Source: an uncultured Candidatus Melainabacteria bacterium (GTDB lineage Bacteria > Cyanobacteriota > Vampirovibrionia > Gastranaerophilales > Gastranaerophilaceae). From it: a stretch of DNA of 10,353 nucleotides. The position numbers and the translations under genes are program-made. How positions within the stretch are numbered: the first letter of the stretch is position 1; each line of letters starts with the position of its first letter. The notes beneath the pieces are model-generated. The model did no database searches. It worked only from the letters and a program-made list of their open reading frames with translations, and was not told the origin of the DNA. Positions 4,462 through 10,353 of the stretch are shown piece by piece. The DNA lies in contig CAKUZO010000063.1 in NCBI GenBank assembly GCA_934717895.1, positions 1 to 10,353 on the forward strand, in the 5' to 3' direction.

Positions 4462-5488
4462 AATTTGCTTTGTAATTATTCCCACCTTTTATAATGTCAG
4501 AAATTGCAATAAATGTAACCTCTAAAATATAATCAATTGCATCTTGGGTTTCATAGGCTATGTGTGGAGTTATGATTACTTCCGGATTGTGGCTCAATTC
4601 TTCAACAAGTCGAGCCTCTTCAACGCAATCAAAATCTGCATAAAGTACATGATCTTTATTAGAACATTTTTTAAAACTGTATGCTTCGCAAGTAACAACG
4701 TCCAACGCTGCACCTTTAATTGCCCCTTTTGTAATGGCATAGTGCAAATCTTTGATATTTACAATTTCCCCACGAGATGTATTTATCAAGTATGACGTAT
4801 TTTTCATTATACTAAACTCCTCAAACCCAAACATATTCTTGTTTTCACCCGTGTAAGGAATATGAATACTTATTATGTCAGATTCTTTCAAAAGAGTGTC
4901 AAAATCGACATATTGCACTCCATATTTATCGATTAAATCTTTTCGCCCGACTATATCATAGGCAAAAACTTTCATTCCCATGGAAACGGCCAGTTTACAA
5001 ACTGCTGTTCCAATACTTCCGGTTCCGATTACTCCGAGGGTAAACCTTGAAATATCACGTCCTACAAAGCTTTTGCAGGCTTGTATGTTTGATTTTATAT
5101 ATTCAAATGCCGGAATTATATGGCGAACAAGTGCAAGTATTAAACAAATTGTATATTGAGCAACAGAGCGAGAACCATAGCCCTCAACATTAACAATTGC
5201 AATGTTTTTAGCCTCAGCTGCAATTTTGTTGATATGGTCAATTCCTGTCGAACGAGTCGAAATAATTCTAAGATTTTTAAATGAGTTTATAACATTCTCG
5301 GTGACTTCGGAATGAACAAAAACACTAATAACAGCAGTGCTGTTTAATACATCTTCACTTAGATTTTTAACGCTTTCTTCATTTAAACTTTCCTTAAAGA
5401 ATGTTATATCAAAGTTTTCCAGTTCATGCGATCTGAAAAAATCTTTCTCATTATCTCGGTAATCAAAAACTAATAATTTTATTGCCAT
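4460..5488 (-). CDS. D-2-hydroxyacid dehydrogenase, D-lactate dehydrogenase-like
   Basis: An NAD-dependent enzyme that interconverts a 2-oxoacid and its D-2-hydroxyacid, most likely pyruvate and D-lactate, as a fermentative electron sink in the cytoplasm. The 342 aa have the expected two-domain layout. The nucleotide-binding loop is GVIGTGSIG (152-160), with Asp178 at the end of the second strand suiting NAD over NADP. Catalytic residues are Arg239 (NTSRGE), Glu268 (DVVTCE) and His309 (ITPHIA). The insertion after Glu268 (about 270-300, with SNKDHVLYADFD) resembles the D-lactate dehydrogenase/VanH branch rather than phosphoglycerate or glycerate dehydrogenases. There is no C-terminal ACT domain. 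The start has a clear ribosome site, GAAGGAG, 6 nt before the ATG. rarA lies 73 nt upstream on the same strand with no obvious terminator between. The exact substrate cannot be fixed from sequence. Confidence 0.9.
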   Translation of the reverse strand: MAIKLLVFDYRDNEKDFFRSHELENFDITFFKESLNEESVKNLSEDVLNSTAVISVFVHSEVTENVINSFKNLRIISTRSTGIDHINKIAAEAKNIAIVNVEGYGSRSVAQYTICLILALVRHIIPAFEYIKSNIQACKSFVGRDISRFTLGVIGTGSIGTAVCKLAVSMGMKVFAYDIVGRKDLIDKYGVQYVDFDTLLKESDIISIHIPYTGENKNMFGFEEFSIMKNTSYLINTSRGEIVNIKDLHYAITKGAIKGAALDVVTCEAYSFKKCSNKDHVLYADFDCVEEARLVEELSHNPEVIITPHIAYETQDAIDYILEVTFIAISDIIKGGNNYKAN

Positions 5489-5561
5489 ATCAAGCTCCTT
5501 CGAATTTAATTATTTCAAAATCCGAAAAAATCTATATTCTCCAAAAGGCTATTAAAAAAGA

Positions 5562-6794
5562 TTATCTTGTGTATTTTTTTCCAACAAGTTCGTCCGGTAA
5601 AAATTGTTGTTCCAGCTCGGGTGCAGCGTGAGAATATACGTAACCGACGCCAAAACCATAATTTTTAGCATCTTTGTAATGAGCATCTCTAAGATGCATC
5701 GGGGGTGGAAAATCTTTGCCTGAGGCGATATCTTGCATCGCTTCGTCAATCGCCATAATTGTTTCATTTGATTTTGGCGCCCTTGCAACATAAATTACTG
5801 CCTGTGCAAGTGGAATTCTTCCCTCAGGAAGCCCCAAAAGTTCGACAGCTTTATAGGCGTTCAAAGCCACATTGAGAGCATTTGGGTCGGCGTTTCCAAC
5901 ATCTTCCGCTGAACATGTTATGAGTCGTCTTGCAATAAATCTTGGATCTTCTCCGGCAGCAATCATTTTTGCAAGATAATAAATTGCGGCGTCAGGATCA
6001 GACCCGCGCAAACTTTTTTGAAAAGCTGAAGCGCAGTCATAGTGTTCTTGTTGCGAATATCTTGTGTTACGTTTTTGGCAAATTTCTTCAATAATTTTTA
6101 CTGTCAAATTGCGACGATTATCTTTTAAATCACTTGCAAAATAAGCGTTTTCTACAACATTCAAGGCATATCTTGCGTCCCCTCTTGCAAGGTTGATGAT
6201 AAAATCGATTGCACCGGTTTCACAATCCATAGGCAAATAATTTTTTGCCAAGTATGCAAACCCTTTTTTTATGATTTTGTCCATGCTTTCGTCGTTAATT
6301 GGATTTAGTCTGACAACTTGAACTCTTGATAAAAGAGCCGGAACAACTTGAAATGAAGGGTTTTCTGTTGTTGATCCTATCAAGAATACTGTTCCGTTTT
6401 CAAGGTGTGGCAAAAGAGCATCTTGTTGAGTTTTTGAATATCTGTGAATTTCGTCTATGAATAAAATTGTTTTTACGCCAGTTCGAAGTGCCGATTTTGC
6501 GTTTTCGACAGCGTCTTTAATATCTTTTACCCCTGATGTTACCGCCGAAATTTCTATAAAATTAGCGTTAGTCTTTGTGGCAATAAGTCTTGCGAGAGTT
6601 GTTTTTCCACACCCGGGAGTTCCCCAAAAAATCATTGAAAAAAGCCTGTTTGTCTTTAAAAGATTAAGAATGGGGCTATTTGGCGAAATAACATTACTTT
6701 GTCCTAAAAAATCTTCAAGAGTTTTTGGACGTAAAAGTTCTGCTAATGGAATTTGCTTGTTTTGATTTTCGAGTTCTGTAAATAAATTTGCCAT
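5562..6794 (-). CDS. rarA: Replication-associated recombination protein A (RarA/MgsA)
   Basis: A AAA+ ATPase of the clamp-loader-like RarA/Mgs1/WRNIP1 family that acts at stalled replication forks and interacts with SSB. The 410 aa include Walker A GTPGCGKT (58-65), Walker B LFIDEIHR (111-118), sensor 1 GSTTENPSF (140-148) and an LLSR arginine-finger candidate (154-157). Sensor 2 region ARGDARYALN (203-212) follows, then the family-specific C-terminal tetramerisation region with EDPRFIARRL and SAEDVGNADPNAL. The open frame extends to 6812. I start at the ATG at 6794 because a perfect TGCTATAAT lies in the extra six codons and no ribosome site precedes either start, which points to a leaderless mRNA. 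The start MANLFTELENQ also matches where homologues usually begin. It is followed by the dehydrogenase gene; there is no functional link between the two that I can see. Confidence 0.95.
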   Translation of the reverse strand: MANLFTELENQNKQIPLAELLRPKTLEDFLGQSNVISPNSPILNLLKTNRLFSMIFWGTPGCGKTTLARLIATKTNANFIEISAVTSGVKDIKDAVENAKSALRTGVKTILFIDEIHRYSKTQQDALLPHLENGTVFLIGSTTENPSFQVVPALLSRVQVVRLNPINDESMDKIIKKGFAYLAKNYLPMDCETGAIDFIINLARGDARYALNVVENAYFASDLKDNRRNLTVKIIEEICQKRNTRYSQQEHYDCASAFQKSLRGSDPDAAIYYLAKMIAAGEDPRFIARRLITCSAEDVGNADPNALNVALNAYKAVELLGLPEGRIPLAQAVIYVARAPKSNETIMAIDEAMQDIASGKDFPPPMHLRDAHYKDAKNYGFGVGYVYSHAAPELEQQFLPDELVGKKYTR

Positions 6795-6800
6795 AACAAA

Positions 6801-6829
6801 ATTATAGCACATTAAGAGATAAAAGTGAA
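6801..6829 (-). promoter_or_regulatory. Extended -10 promoter of rarA, leaderless arrangement
   Basis: On the - strand TGCTATAAT (6809-6801) is a perfect TGn extended -10. TTCACT (6829-6824) sits 17 nt upstream and matches the -35 consensus at 4 of 6 positions. Only six bases (6800-6795) separate the -10 from the ATG at 6794, so the transcript start would coincide with the start codon. Confidence 0.6.
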
Positions 6830-6868
6830 ATTAAGCAAGTTTTGCGAAAAATTTCTACTTAAAATTTT

Positions 6869-8134
6869 CTATAAATCGTCTAATAAATTTTCATCAAGCA
6901 AGATATCATGCCCCATATTGTGCATCAAATCTAAGTATGCATCATAATAAACCTGCATATCACTTATGTATTCGTTCAAAATTTCTTGGTGCGAATTTTC
7001 TATAATAAATAAATTCAACAAAGACGTCTTCCCGTCGGTATAACGTTGTTCTGACATTTTTAAAATATTATCAGACTCTTTTAAAATAGCAGCGTAATAT
7101 CCCATATTTTCTTTTGCATATTTAAAGTTGTTGTAATCTTCTTTTAACGCAAATTTCAATTTATTTTCAAACGAAACTCTATCGATTTTGGCTTTTTCCA
7201 AAACAATTTTAGCACGCTTAATCTCCGGTCTGTACGTATATAAAACCGGAATATCCAATGCTCCGCCAACATAAGCTCCGCCGTATCTTCCGTCACCAGA
7301 AAAAGCATACCCACCGATAACAGTAGCATCAGGAATAACTTTATGCTTTGCAACAGCAAGTTCTTGTTCAGATTTTTCAATATCATCGTATGCTATTTTT
7401 ATAGAATAACTGTATTTCATCGCAACTTCTTCAATCGTAGCATATTCCGGCAACTGAATATCTAAAAGAGAAATATGTTCCTGAAATAATGAACTCTCCC
7501 TTGTATCGTACATCGTATTGAGGTCTTTAAGATTTAAAACTTTGTTAAATTGAAATTGTGCAGTAAGTAAATTCGCCTTAGCTTTATTCAAAGAAATCAA
7601 CTGTTTTTTGTGTTTAATATCTGATTGAAGCTTTTCAACTTCATAATTAGGCGAATTTTTAGGTTTCGCCTCAGCAACTTGTTTCATTTTATTATAAAGC
7701 TGTTCACGTTGTTGTAAAATCTGTACAACCGACTTCATATAAACAACGTCAAAATAAGCACTCATAACTTCCAGTTTAAGATTGAGTTCTTCTTGGCGAA
7801 TTTTATCTTGCAAAAGGTGTAAATTTGCGATTGCAGCTTTTTTGCGAACTCCACGCTTAGAAATTTCGATAGGTATTGCAAGTCCTGCTTGGCTCGCATT
7901 AGAACGCCCGATTGCCCCGATTAGCGTTGTAGATTGGATTTGCGGATTTTTTAAAGCGTTTGCCATTTTAATTTCTTGCTCTAAAATTCCGATTTCTTTT
8001 CTTTTAGCTTGTAATTCAAGGTTGTGCGAAAGTGCAAGACCAACTGCATCTGTTGCAGAAATTTTGACTATATCTGCATTTGCGGGTAATAATGTAATTA
8101 TAAATACTACAAATAAAACTACAATCTTTTTCAT
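6869..8134 (-). CDS. TolC-family outer-membrane efflux protein
   Basis: A predicted trimeric outer-membrane channel component of a type I secretion or tripartite efflux system. The 421 aa begin with a signal peptide, MKKIVVLFVVFIITLLPANA, with cleavage after about residue 20. Two similar halves follow, each with long coiled-coil helices (about 30-65 and 105-200; about 235-265 and 310-410). The membrane strands are glycine- and alanine-rich, as in YGGAYVGGALDIPVLY. The SEQRYTDGKTSLLNLFIIENS segment late in the second half is typical of the OEP family (CzcC/TolC-like). No membrane-fusion or inner-membrane pump gene is adjacent, so it is an orphan here. It has no ribosome site; TATAAT lies 7 nt before the ATG, in the 21-nt gap after the cysteine-rich gene. 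It fits a diderm envelope. Substrate unknown. Confidence 0.92.
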   Translation of the reverse strand: MKKIVVLFVVFIITLLPANADIVKISATDAVGLALSHNLELQAKRKEIGILEQEIKMANALKNPQIQSTTLIGAIGRSNASQAGLAIPIEISKRGVRKKAAIANLHLLQDKIRQEELNLKLEVMSAYFDVVYMKSVVQILQQREQLYNKMKQVAEAKPKNSPNYEVEKLQSDIKHKKQLISLNKAKANLLTAQFQFNKVLNLKDLNTMYDTRESSLFQEHISLLDIQLPEYATIEEVAMKYSYSIKIAYDDIEKSEQELAVAKHKVIPDATVIGGYAFSGDGRYGGAYVGGALDIPVLYTYRPEIKRAKIVLEKAKIDRVSFENKLKFALKEDYNNFKYAKENMGYYAAILKESDNILKMSEQRYTDGKTSLLNLFIIENSHQEILNEYISDMQVYYDAYLDLMHNMGHDILLDENLLDDL

Positions 8135-8141
8135 CGAAAAT

Positions 8142-8147
8142 ATTATA
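8142..8147 (-). promoter_or_regulatory. -10 element of the TolC-like gene, leaderless arrangement
   Basis: A perfect TATAAT (8147-8142 on the - strand) stands 7 nt from the ATG at 8134, and no ribosome site is present. No convincing -35 or TGn extension is seen, so the gene may also be read from the upstream cysteine-rich gene. Confidence 0.4.
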
Positions 8148-8155
8148 CAACAAAA

Positions 8156-8371
8156 TTACGCTAAACGAGGTTGTCCTGAAACATTTATTAAAATATCAAT
8201 AACTTTTGGCATTTGACATTTAAAAGAATAATGCCCGTTTCGCAAAGAGCATTGACTACAATCACATTTAATAGAATAGCACTCAATCGCTTGCTCTGTC
8301 CAGCTTTGCGTAATAGATGAAGAAATTTCTCCATCTGTTTGCGGAAAATATAAATCCGTTTCATTTTTCAT
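8156..8371 (-). CDS. Small cysteine-rich protein, 71 aa
   Basis: I do not recognise this protein with certainty. A strong ribosome site (GAGGAG, 6-7 nt before the ATG at 8371) supports it as a real gene. The product has five cysteines: Cys31, Cys36, Cys38, Cys41 and Cys52, arranged C-x4-C-x-C-x2-C-x10-C within a soluble sequence. The compact CxCxxC cluster plus Cys52 is suited to a zinc or iron-sulfur site, but the metal is not determined by sequence. No signal peptide or membrane helix is present, so it is probably cytoplasmic. The hydrophobic stretch PKVIDILINV follows the last Cys. It vaguely recalls small cyanobacterial/plastid cysteine proteins such as Ycf34 in size and cysteine density; that resemblance is only impressionistic. 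The TolC-like gene begins 21 nt after its stop. Confidence 0.7.
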   Translation of the reverse strand: MKNETDLYFPQTDGEISSSITQSWTEQAIECYSIKCDCSQCSLRNGHYSFKCQMPKVIDILINVSGQPRLA

Positions 8372-8440
8372 AACTCACTCCTCAAAACACTTTTTAACCC
8401 ACATTTATTTTAACGCATTTTGAAACAATTTTAATCCTAC

Positions 8441-8470
8441 AAAAATATGAGAAAAATTCTCCTTCTCATA
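8441..8470 (-). terminator. Intrinsic terminator of the YbjQ-M48 operon
   Basis: On the - strand TATGAGAA (8470-8463) pairs with TTCTCATA (8453-8446) around a 9-nt loop, followed by TTTTT (8445-8441). It lies about 70 nt past the peptidase stop codon. The rest of the 168-bp gap (8372-8539) is AT-rich, and I see no further clear signal except the ribosome site of the cysteine-rich gene. Confidence 0.65.
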
Positions 8471-8539
8471 AATCAGAATTTCCTTTGAAAAATACGAGTT
8501 ATTTTTTGAAATAATTTTGAAAAAGTTTTTAAATTATTT

Positions 8540-9340
8540 TTACGGACGCATATTTTTTGCAAATTTTAATCTTTGCTGAGTTGAAGGGTGTGTTGAAAAA
8601 TATTGCAAAAACTCCGGTTCTTTTTCTTCTTTTTCCAGATATTTAAAGAATTCTATTGCGGCTGTATTGCGACCATAAATTTTGAAAAGCATTTGATTAG
8701 CATATTCATCGGCTCTTTTTTCTTGGGCACGAGAATACGTTAAAGCATTCATTTCAGAAATTCCTGTTATTGCGGCTCCCACATTGTTTTGATTATTAGA
8801 AAATACAGATGTTATTAATCCGACAATAATTTGTCTGCTTGCGTGTTTCAAGCAATCTCTGTGAGCATAGTGCCCGAGTTCATGCGCCAGCACAAATGTT
8901 AAAATTTCCTCATCATTGATTTTTTTCATAAGACCTTCCGTAAAATGAATAGATCCGTCAATTGCGATAAACGCATTGACTTCTTTCATCGGCTCAATTG
9001 AGATTGGAAAACTTGATTTGTTTTGTAAATTTTTGTCTTGTGCAATAATTCTCTGTTTAAGAGTTTCTAATTTTTCAAGCTGAGCTTCTGTTTCAGGATT
9101 TTTAGAATTTTTGAATTCGCTTTTACTTTGAATAGTTCTTTCTATTTGAGTAATCGTTTTATCGGGAAGTTTATCTATGATTAAATTTGAAATTGAATCT
9201 GCAAACAAATAAATCACAAAAAATATTGCGATGATACCTGTAATTAGAATTAAAAATTCAGTACCATCGTTAGTTTTTCCAACGTTAACGTTGTCTTCAA
9301 CAATTTCTCTATATCTTTGTTCTAAATCACTATTTTTCAT
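8540..9340 (-). CDS. Membrane-anchored M48 family zinc metallopeptidase
   Basis: Predicted envelope metalloprotease. The 266 aa have one N-terminal transmembrane helix (about 28-47: EFLILITGIIAIFFVIYLFA). A coiled-coil-like charged region (about 65-108) and a peptidase domain from about 115 follow. The zinc site HELGH (153-157) supplies His153, His157 and catalytic Glu154; Glu207 in SRAQEKRADEYA is the likely third ligand. The motif SRAQE..AD and the C-terminal STHPSTQQRL are standard for the M48B/M48C groups (HtpX, BepA and YcaL relatives). Its ATG overlaps the end of the upstream gene in ATGAAAAATAG (11-bp overlap). No strong ribosome site is present, so it is probably translated by coupling. 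The two YbjQ-type genes upstream suggest a shared task in envelope quality control. The anchor shows it is not a secreted enzyme; topology is not certain. Confidence 0.92.
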   Translation of the reverse strand: MKNSDLEQRYREIVEDNVNVGKTNDGTEFLILITGIIAIFFVIYLFADSISNLIIDKLPDKTITQIERTIQSKSEFKNSKNPETEAQLEKLETLKQRIIAQDKNLQNKSSFPISIEPMKEVNAFIAIDGSIHFTEGLMKKINDEEILTFVLAHELGHYAHRDCLKHASRQIIVGLITSVFSNNQNNVGAAITGISEMNALTYSRAQEKRADEYANQMLFKIYGRNTAAIEFFKYLEKEEKEPEFLQYFSTHPSTQQRLKFAKNMRP

Positions 9341-9785
9341 AAGTTATCGCTGTTCCATAGGCTATAATTGCACATTGAGGAACTGATTCTTGTGCATTAT
9401 AAATATTATTAAGCATAACAGATTCAATACGAGTATTCACGATGCAATTTGCGAATTTCGCTTTTTCACGCATTCTCAAAATTGCTTCACGTCTGCCTCT
9501 GTCGATTACTGATTCTAATGATGTTAATCTTCCGCCAAAAATGTTCTTTAAACCCGCCGTAAAACTTTTAAAATAGTCGCCACTTATAACGCATTCACCT
9601 GTTACAAGTTCAACTCTTTTAATTTTTTTATTAATGCTCCACCCCTTAGAACCAAAGGTTATACAAGGTTTGCGGAAAAGAGCAATTTCACGTTGTTGGA
9701 TTTTTTTAAAATGTCTTTTCTCAATAATCGAACCTGTTATAAATGTAAAAAACAAAATAACAAGTAGTAGTAATATATCACCCAT
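9330..9785 (-). CDS. Membrane-anchored YbjQ-like protein, 151 aa
   Basis: A YbjQ/UPF0145-type domain (also annotated as heavy-metal-binding) fused to an N-terminal membrane helix (residues 4-20, ILLLLVILFFTFITGSI). The domain shares clear landmarks with the neighbouring paralogue: LVTGE, TAGLKNIFGG (76-85), RREAILRM (98-105), CIVNTRI and the final AYGTAI. It differs in two ways. It has an extra linker between helix and domain (about 22-55), and it lacks the two residues LG of the LGAN loop, which reads KFANCIVN here. The ribosome site AAAGGA lies within the last codons of the upstream gene, and only 3 nt separate the stop from the ATG at 9785. The tail overlaps the peptidase start. The function of the domain family is unknown to me; a membrane-tethered partner of the peptidase is inference. 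Confidence 0.85.
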   Translation of the reverse strand: MGDILLLLVILFFTFITGSIIEKRHFKKIQQREIALFRKPCITFGSKGWSINKKIKRVELVTGECVISGDYFKSFTAGLKNIFGGRLTSLESVIDRGRREAILRMREKAKFANCIVNTRIESVMLNNIYNAQESVPQCAIIAYGTAITYEK

Positions 9786-9788
9786 AAA

Positions 9789-10112
9789 CTATTCCTTTGG
9801 TTGAACTCTAACAGCTGTACCATAAGCGTAAACTTCGGCAGCACCAACTGTTACCGATGAAGTTGCGAAACGAACATTAACAATAGCATTAGCTCCCAAT
9901 CTTGCAGCTTGTGACTGCATTCTCTGAATAGCTTCTTTGCGAGCTTCAACTAATAATTCGGTGTAACTCTTTAACTCACCACCAACCATATTTTTCAGGC
10001 CTGCCCCAAAATCCTTAATTGCGTTTTTAGCTCGAACAGTACTTCCTGTAACCAACCCATATTGCGCAATAATCGTCATTCCGGGAACAGTTTCGATATT
10101 TGTCATAATCAT
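9789..10112 (-). CDS. ybjQ: YbjQ family (UPF0145) protein, 107 aa
   Basis: A small soluble protein of the YbjQ/UPF0145 family, whose members form ring-shaped oligomers in solved structures; a metal-binding role has been suggested but not established. Family landmarks are GLVTGSTVRAKN (19-30), GAGLKNMVGGELKSY (36-50), ARKEAIQRM (57-65), LGANAIVNVRF (72-82) and AYGTAVRV (96-103). The frame is open to 10163. GGAGG (10127-10122 region) lies 8 nt before the ATG at 10112, so that start is preferred; an ATG two codons earlier is only 2 nt from it. This choice gives the normal family length. It is the first gene of a three-gene operon with a membrane-anchored paralogue and an M48 peptidase. A TATAAT (10137-10132) upstream may be its promoter. 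Confidence 0.92.
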   Translation of the reverse strand: MIMTNIETVPGMTIIAQYGLVTGSTVRAKNAIKDFGAGLKNMVGGELKSYTELLVEARKEAIQRMQSQAARLGANAIVNVRFATSSVTVGAAEVYAYGTAVRVQPKE

Positions 10113-10131
10113 ATTCATAACCTCCATTCGG

Positions 10132-10137
10132 ATTATA
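10132..10137 (-). promoter_or_regulatory. Candidate -10 of the YbjQ-M48 operon
   Basis: A perfect TATAAT (10137-10132 on the - strand) lies about 20 nt before the preferred start at 10112, just upstream of the GGAGG ribosome site. No good -35 is seen 17 nt further upstream. The leader would be about 13 nt. Confidence 0.4.
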
Positions 10138-10187
10138 AACACAATTTTGTTATTAAAAACCATTCATTTGAATGAAAAATAATAAAG

Positions 10188-10283
10188 CAGCTAGGAAGCT
10201 AGGAAGCGAGGCAGCTAAGTCCGTATCGGAAGAAGTTACTAAGTTACTAGGGCACTAAGGCACTAAGGTCGTATCGGGAATAG
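10188..10283 (+). repeat. Degenerate 8-bp periodic repeat, copy 2
   Basis: The layout is fully in register: four units (CAGCTAGG, AAGCTAGG, AAGCGAGG, CAGCTAAG; 10188-10219), a 16-nt spacer (10220-10235) and four units (TTACTAAG, TTACTAGG, GCACTAAG, GCACTAAG; 10236-10267). A second 16-nt spacer (10268-10283) similar to the first follows; both contain CGTATCGG. The first four units correspond to those at 3927-3958, including the off-consensus third unit AAGCGA(A/G)G. It lies upstream of the YbjQ operon, on the far side of its promoter. Confidence 0.85.
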
Positions 10284-10293
10284 CTGCTATCAG

Positions 10294-10351
10294 TCGTCAT
10301 TCTGAAAGCTTAGAAAAATAATGCGAGTAACGAGCATTAATTTTTCTTGCT
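10294..10351 (+). repeat. Dispersed palindromic repeat, copy 2
   Basis: The first 27 nt (10294-10320) are identical to 4025-4051. Here the palindrome is larger: 10312-10324 pairs with 10334-10347 (13 bp with one bulged A), and AGC (10307-10309) pairs with GCT (10349-10351) beyond a mismatch. The left arm is shared with copy 1, but the right arm differs and still complements it. The element runs to the window edge and may continue. Confidence 0.75.
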
Positions 10352-10353
10352 AT

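Noticed and set aside
8540..10112. Antiphage defence role for the YbjQ-M48 operon
   Set aside because: No nucleic-acid or nucleotide-signalling domains, no known defence neighbours, and both families are ordinary envelope or housekeeping families.
10188..10283. CRISPR array or miniature array
   Set aside because: Units are only 8 bp, degenerate and contiguous, with no 25-35-nt repeat/spacer alternation and no cas genes.
10321..10353. ATG reading open to the right edge of the window
   Set aside because: It lies inside the palindromic repeat copy 2, has no ribosome site, and its codons are the arms of the stem.
1..10353. tRNA or rRNA genes
   Set aside because: No T-loop GTTCGAATC-like signatures, cloverleaf arms or rRNA-like conserved stretches were seen on either strand by eye.

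Overview
The window is about 10.35 kb of AT-rich bacterial chromosome. It carries housekeeping genes and no mobile-element genes, phage genes or CRISPR array. A TolC-type outer-membrane protein with a signal peptide implies a diderm cell. The low GC, the AAAGGAG-like ribosome sites mixed with apparently leaderless genes, the small lineage-type orphan proteins and a GTAGGTTGGG...CCCAACA intergenic palindrome of the kind scattered in cyanobacterial genomes together suggest a non-photosynthetic cyanobacterial relative (Gastranaerophilales/Melainabacteria). That assignment is inference and is not proven by any single gene here.

The left 4.4 kb reads on the + strand. Two small uncharacterised genes (149-412 and 510-884) have structured leaders. 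The second ends in a strong terminator whose T-run touches the start codon of hom (homoserine dehydrogenase). hom is followed by dapF (diaminopimelate epimerase), so two branches of the aspartate family (Thr/Met, and Lys/peptidoglycan) lie side by side. Next comes the conserved rpsF-ssb-rpsR cluster (S6, single-strand binding protein, S18), here split by intergenic palindromes and a degenerate 8-bp repeat. rplI, often the next gene in this cluster, is absent.

At about 4.43-4.46 kb one hairpin terminator ends rpsR and probably also the convergent gene. Everything to the right is on the - strand. In transcription order it contains two YbjQ-family proteins and an M48 zinc metallopeptidase in a tightly coupled operon (10112 to 8540); a five-cysteine small protein (8371-8156); a TolC-like outer-membrane protein (8134-6869); rarA (6794-5562); and a D-2-hydroxyacid (D-lactate-like) dehydrogenase (5488-4460).

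Three signals deserve attention. First, hom, rarA and the TolC-like gene have no Shine-Dalgarno sequence, and each has a -10 hexamer 6-7 nt before its ATG, a leaderless-mRNA arrangement. Second, a composite intergenic repeat occurs twice (about 3925-4059 and 10188-10351), with a degenerate 8-bp periodic block followed by a palindrome whose 27-nt left part is identical in both copies. Third, the YbjQ / membrane-anchored YbjQ / membrane M48 peptidase operon looks like a functional unit of unknown role. No gap between genes exceeds 300 bases.
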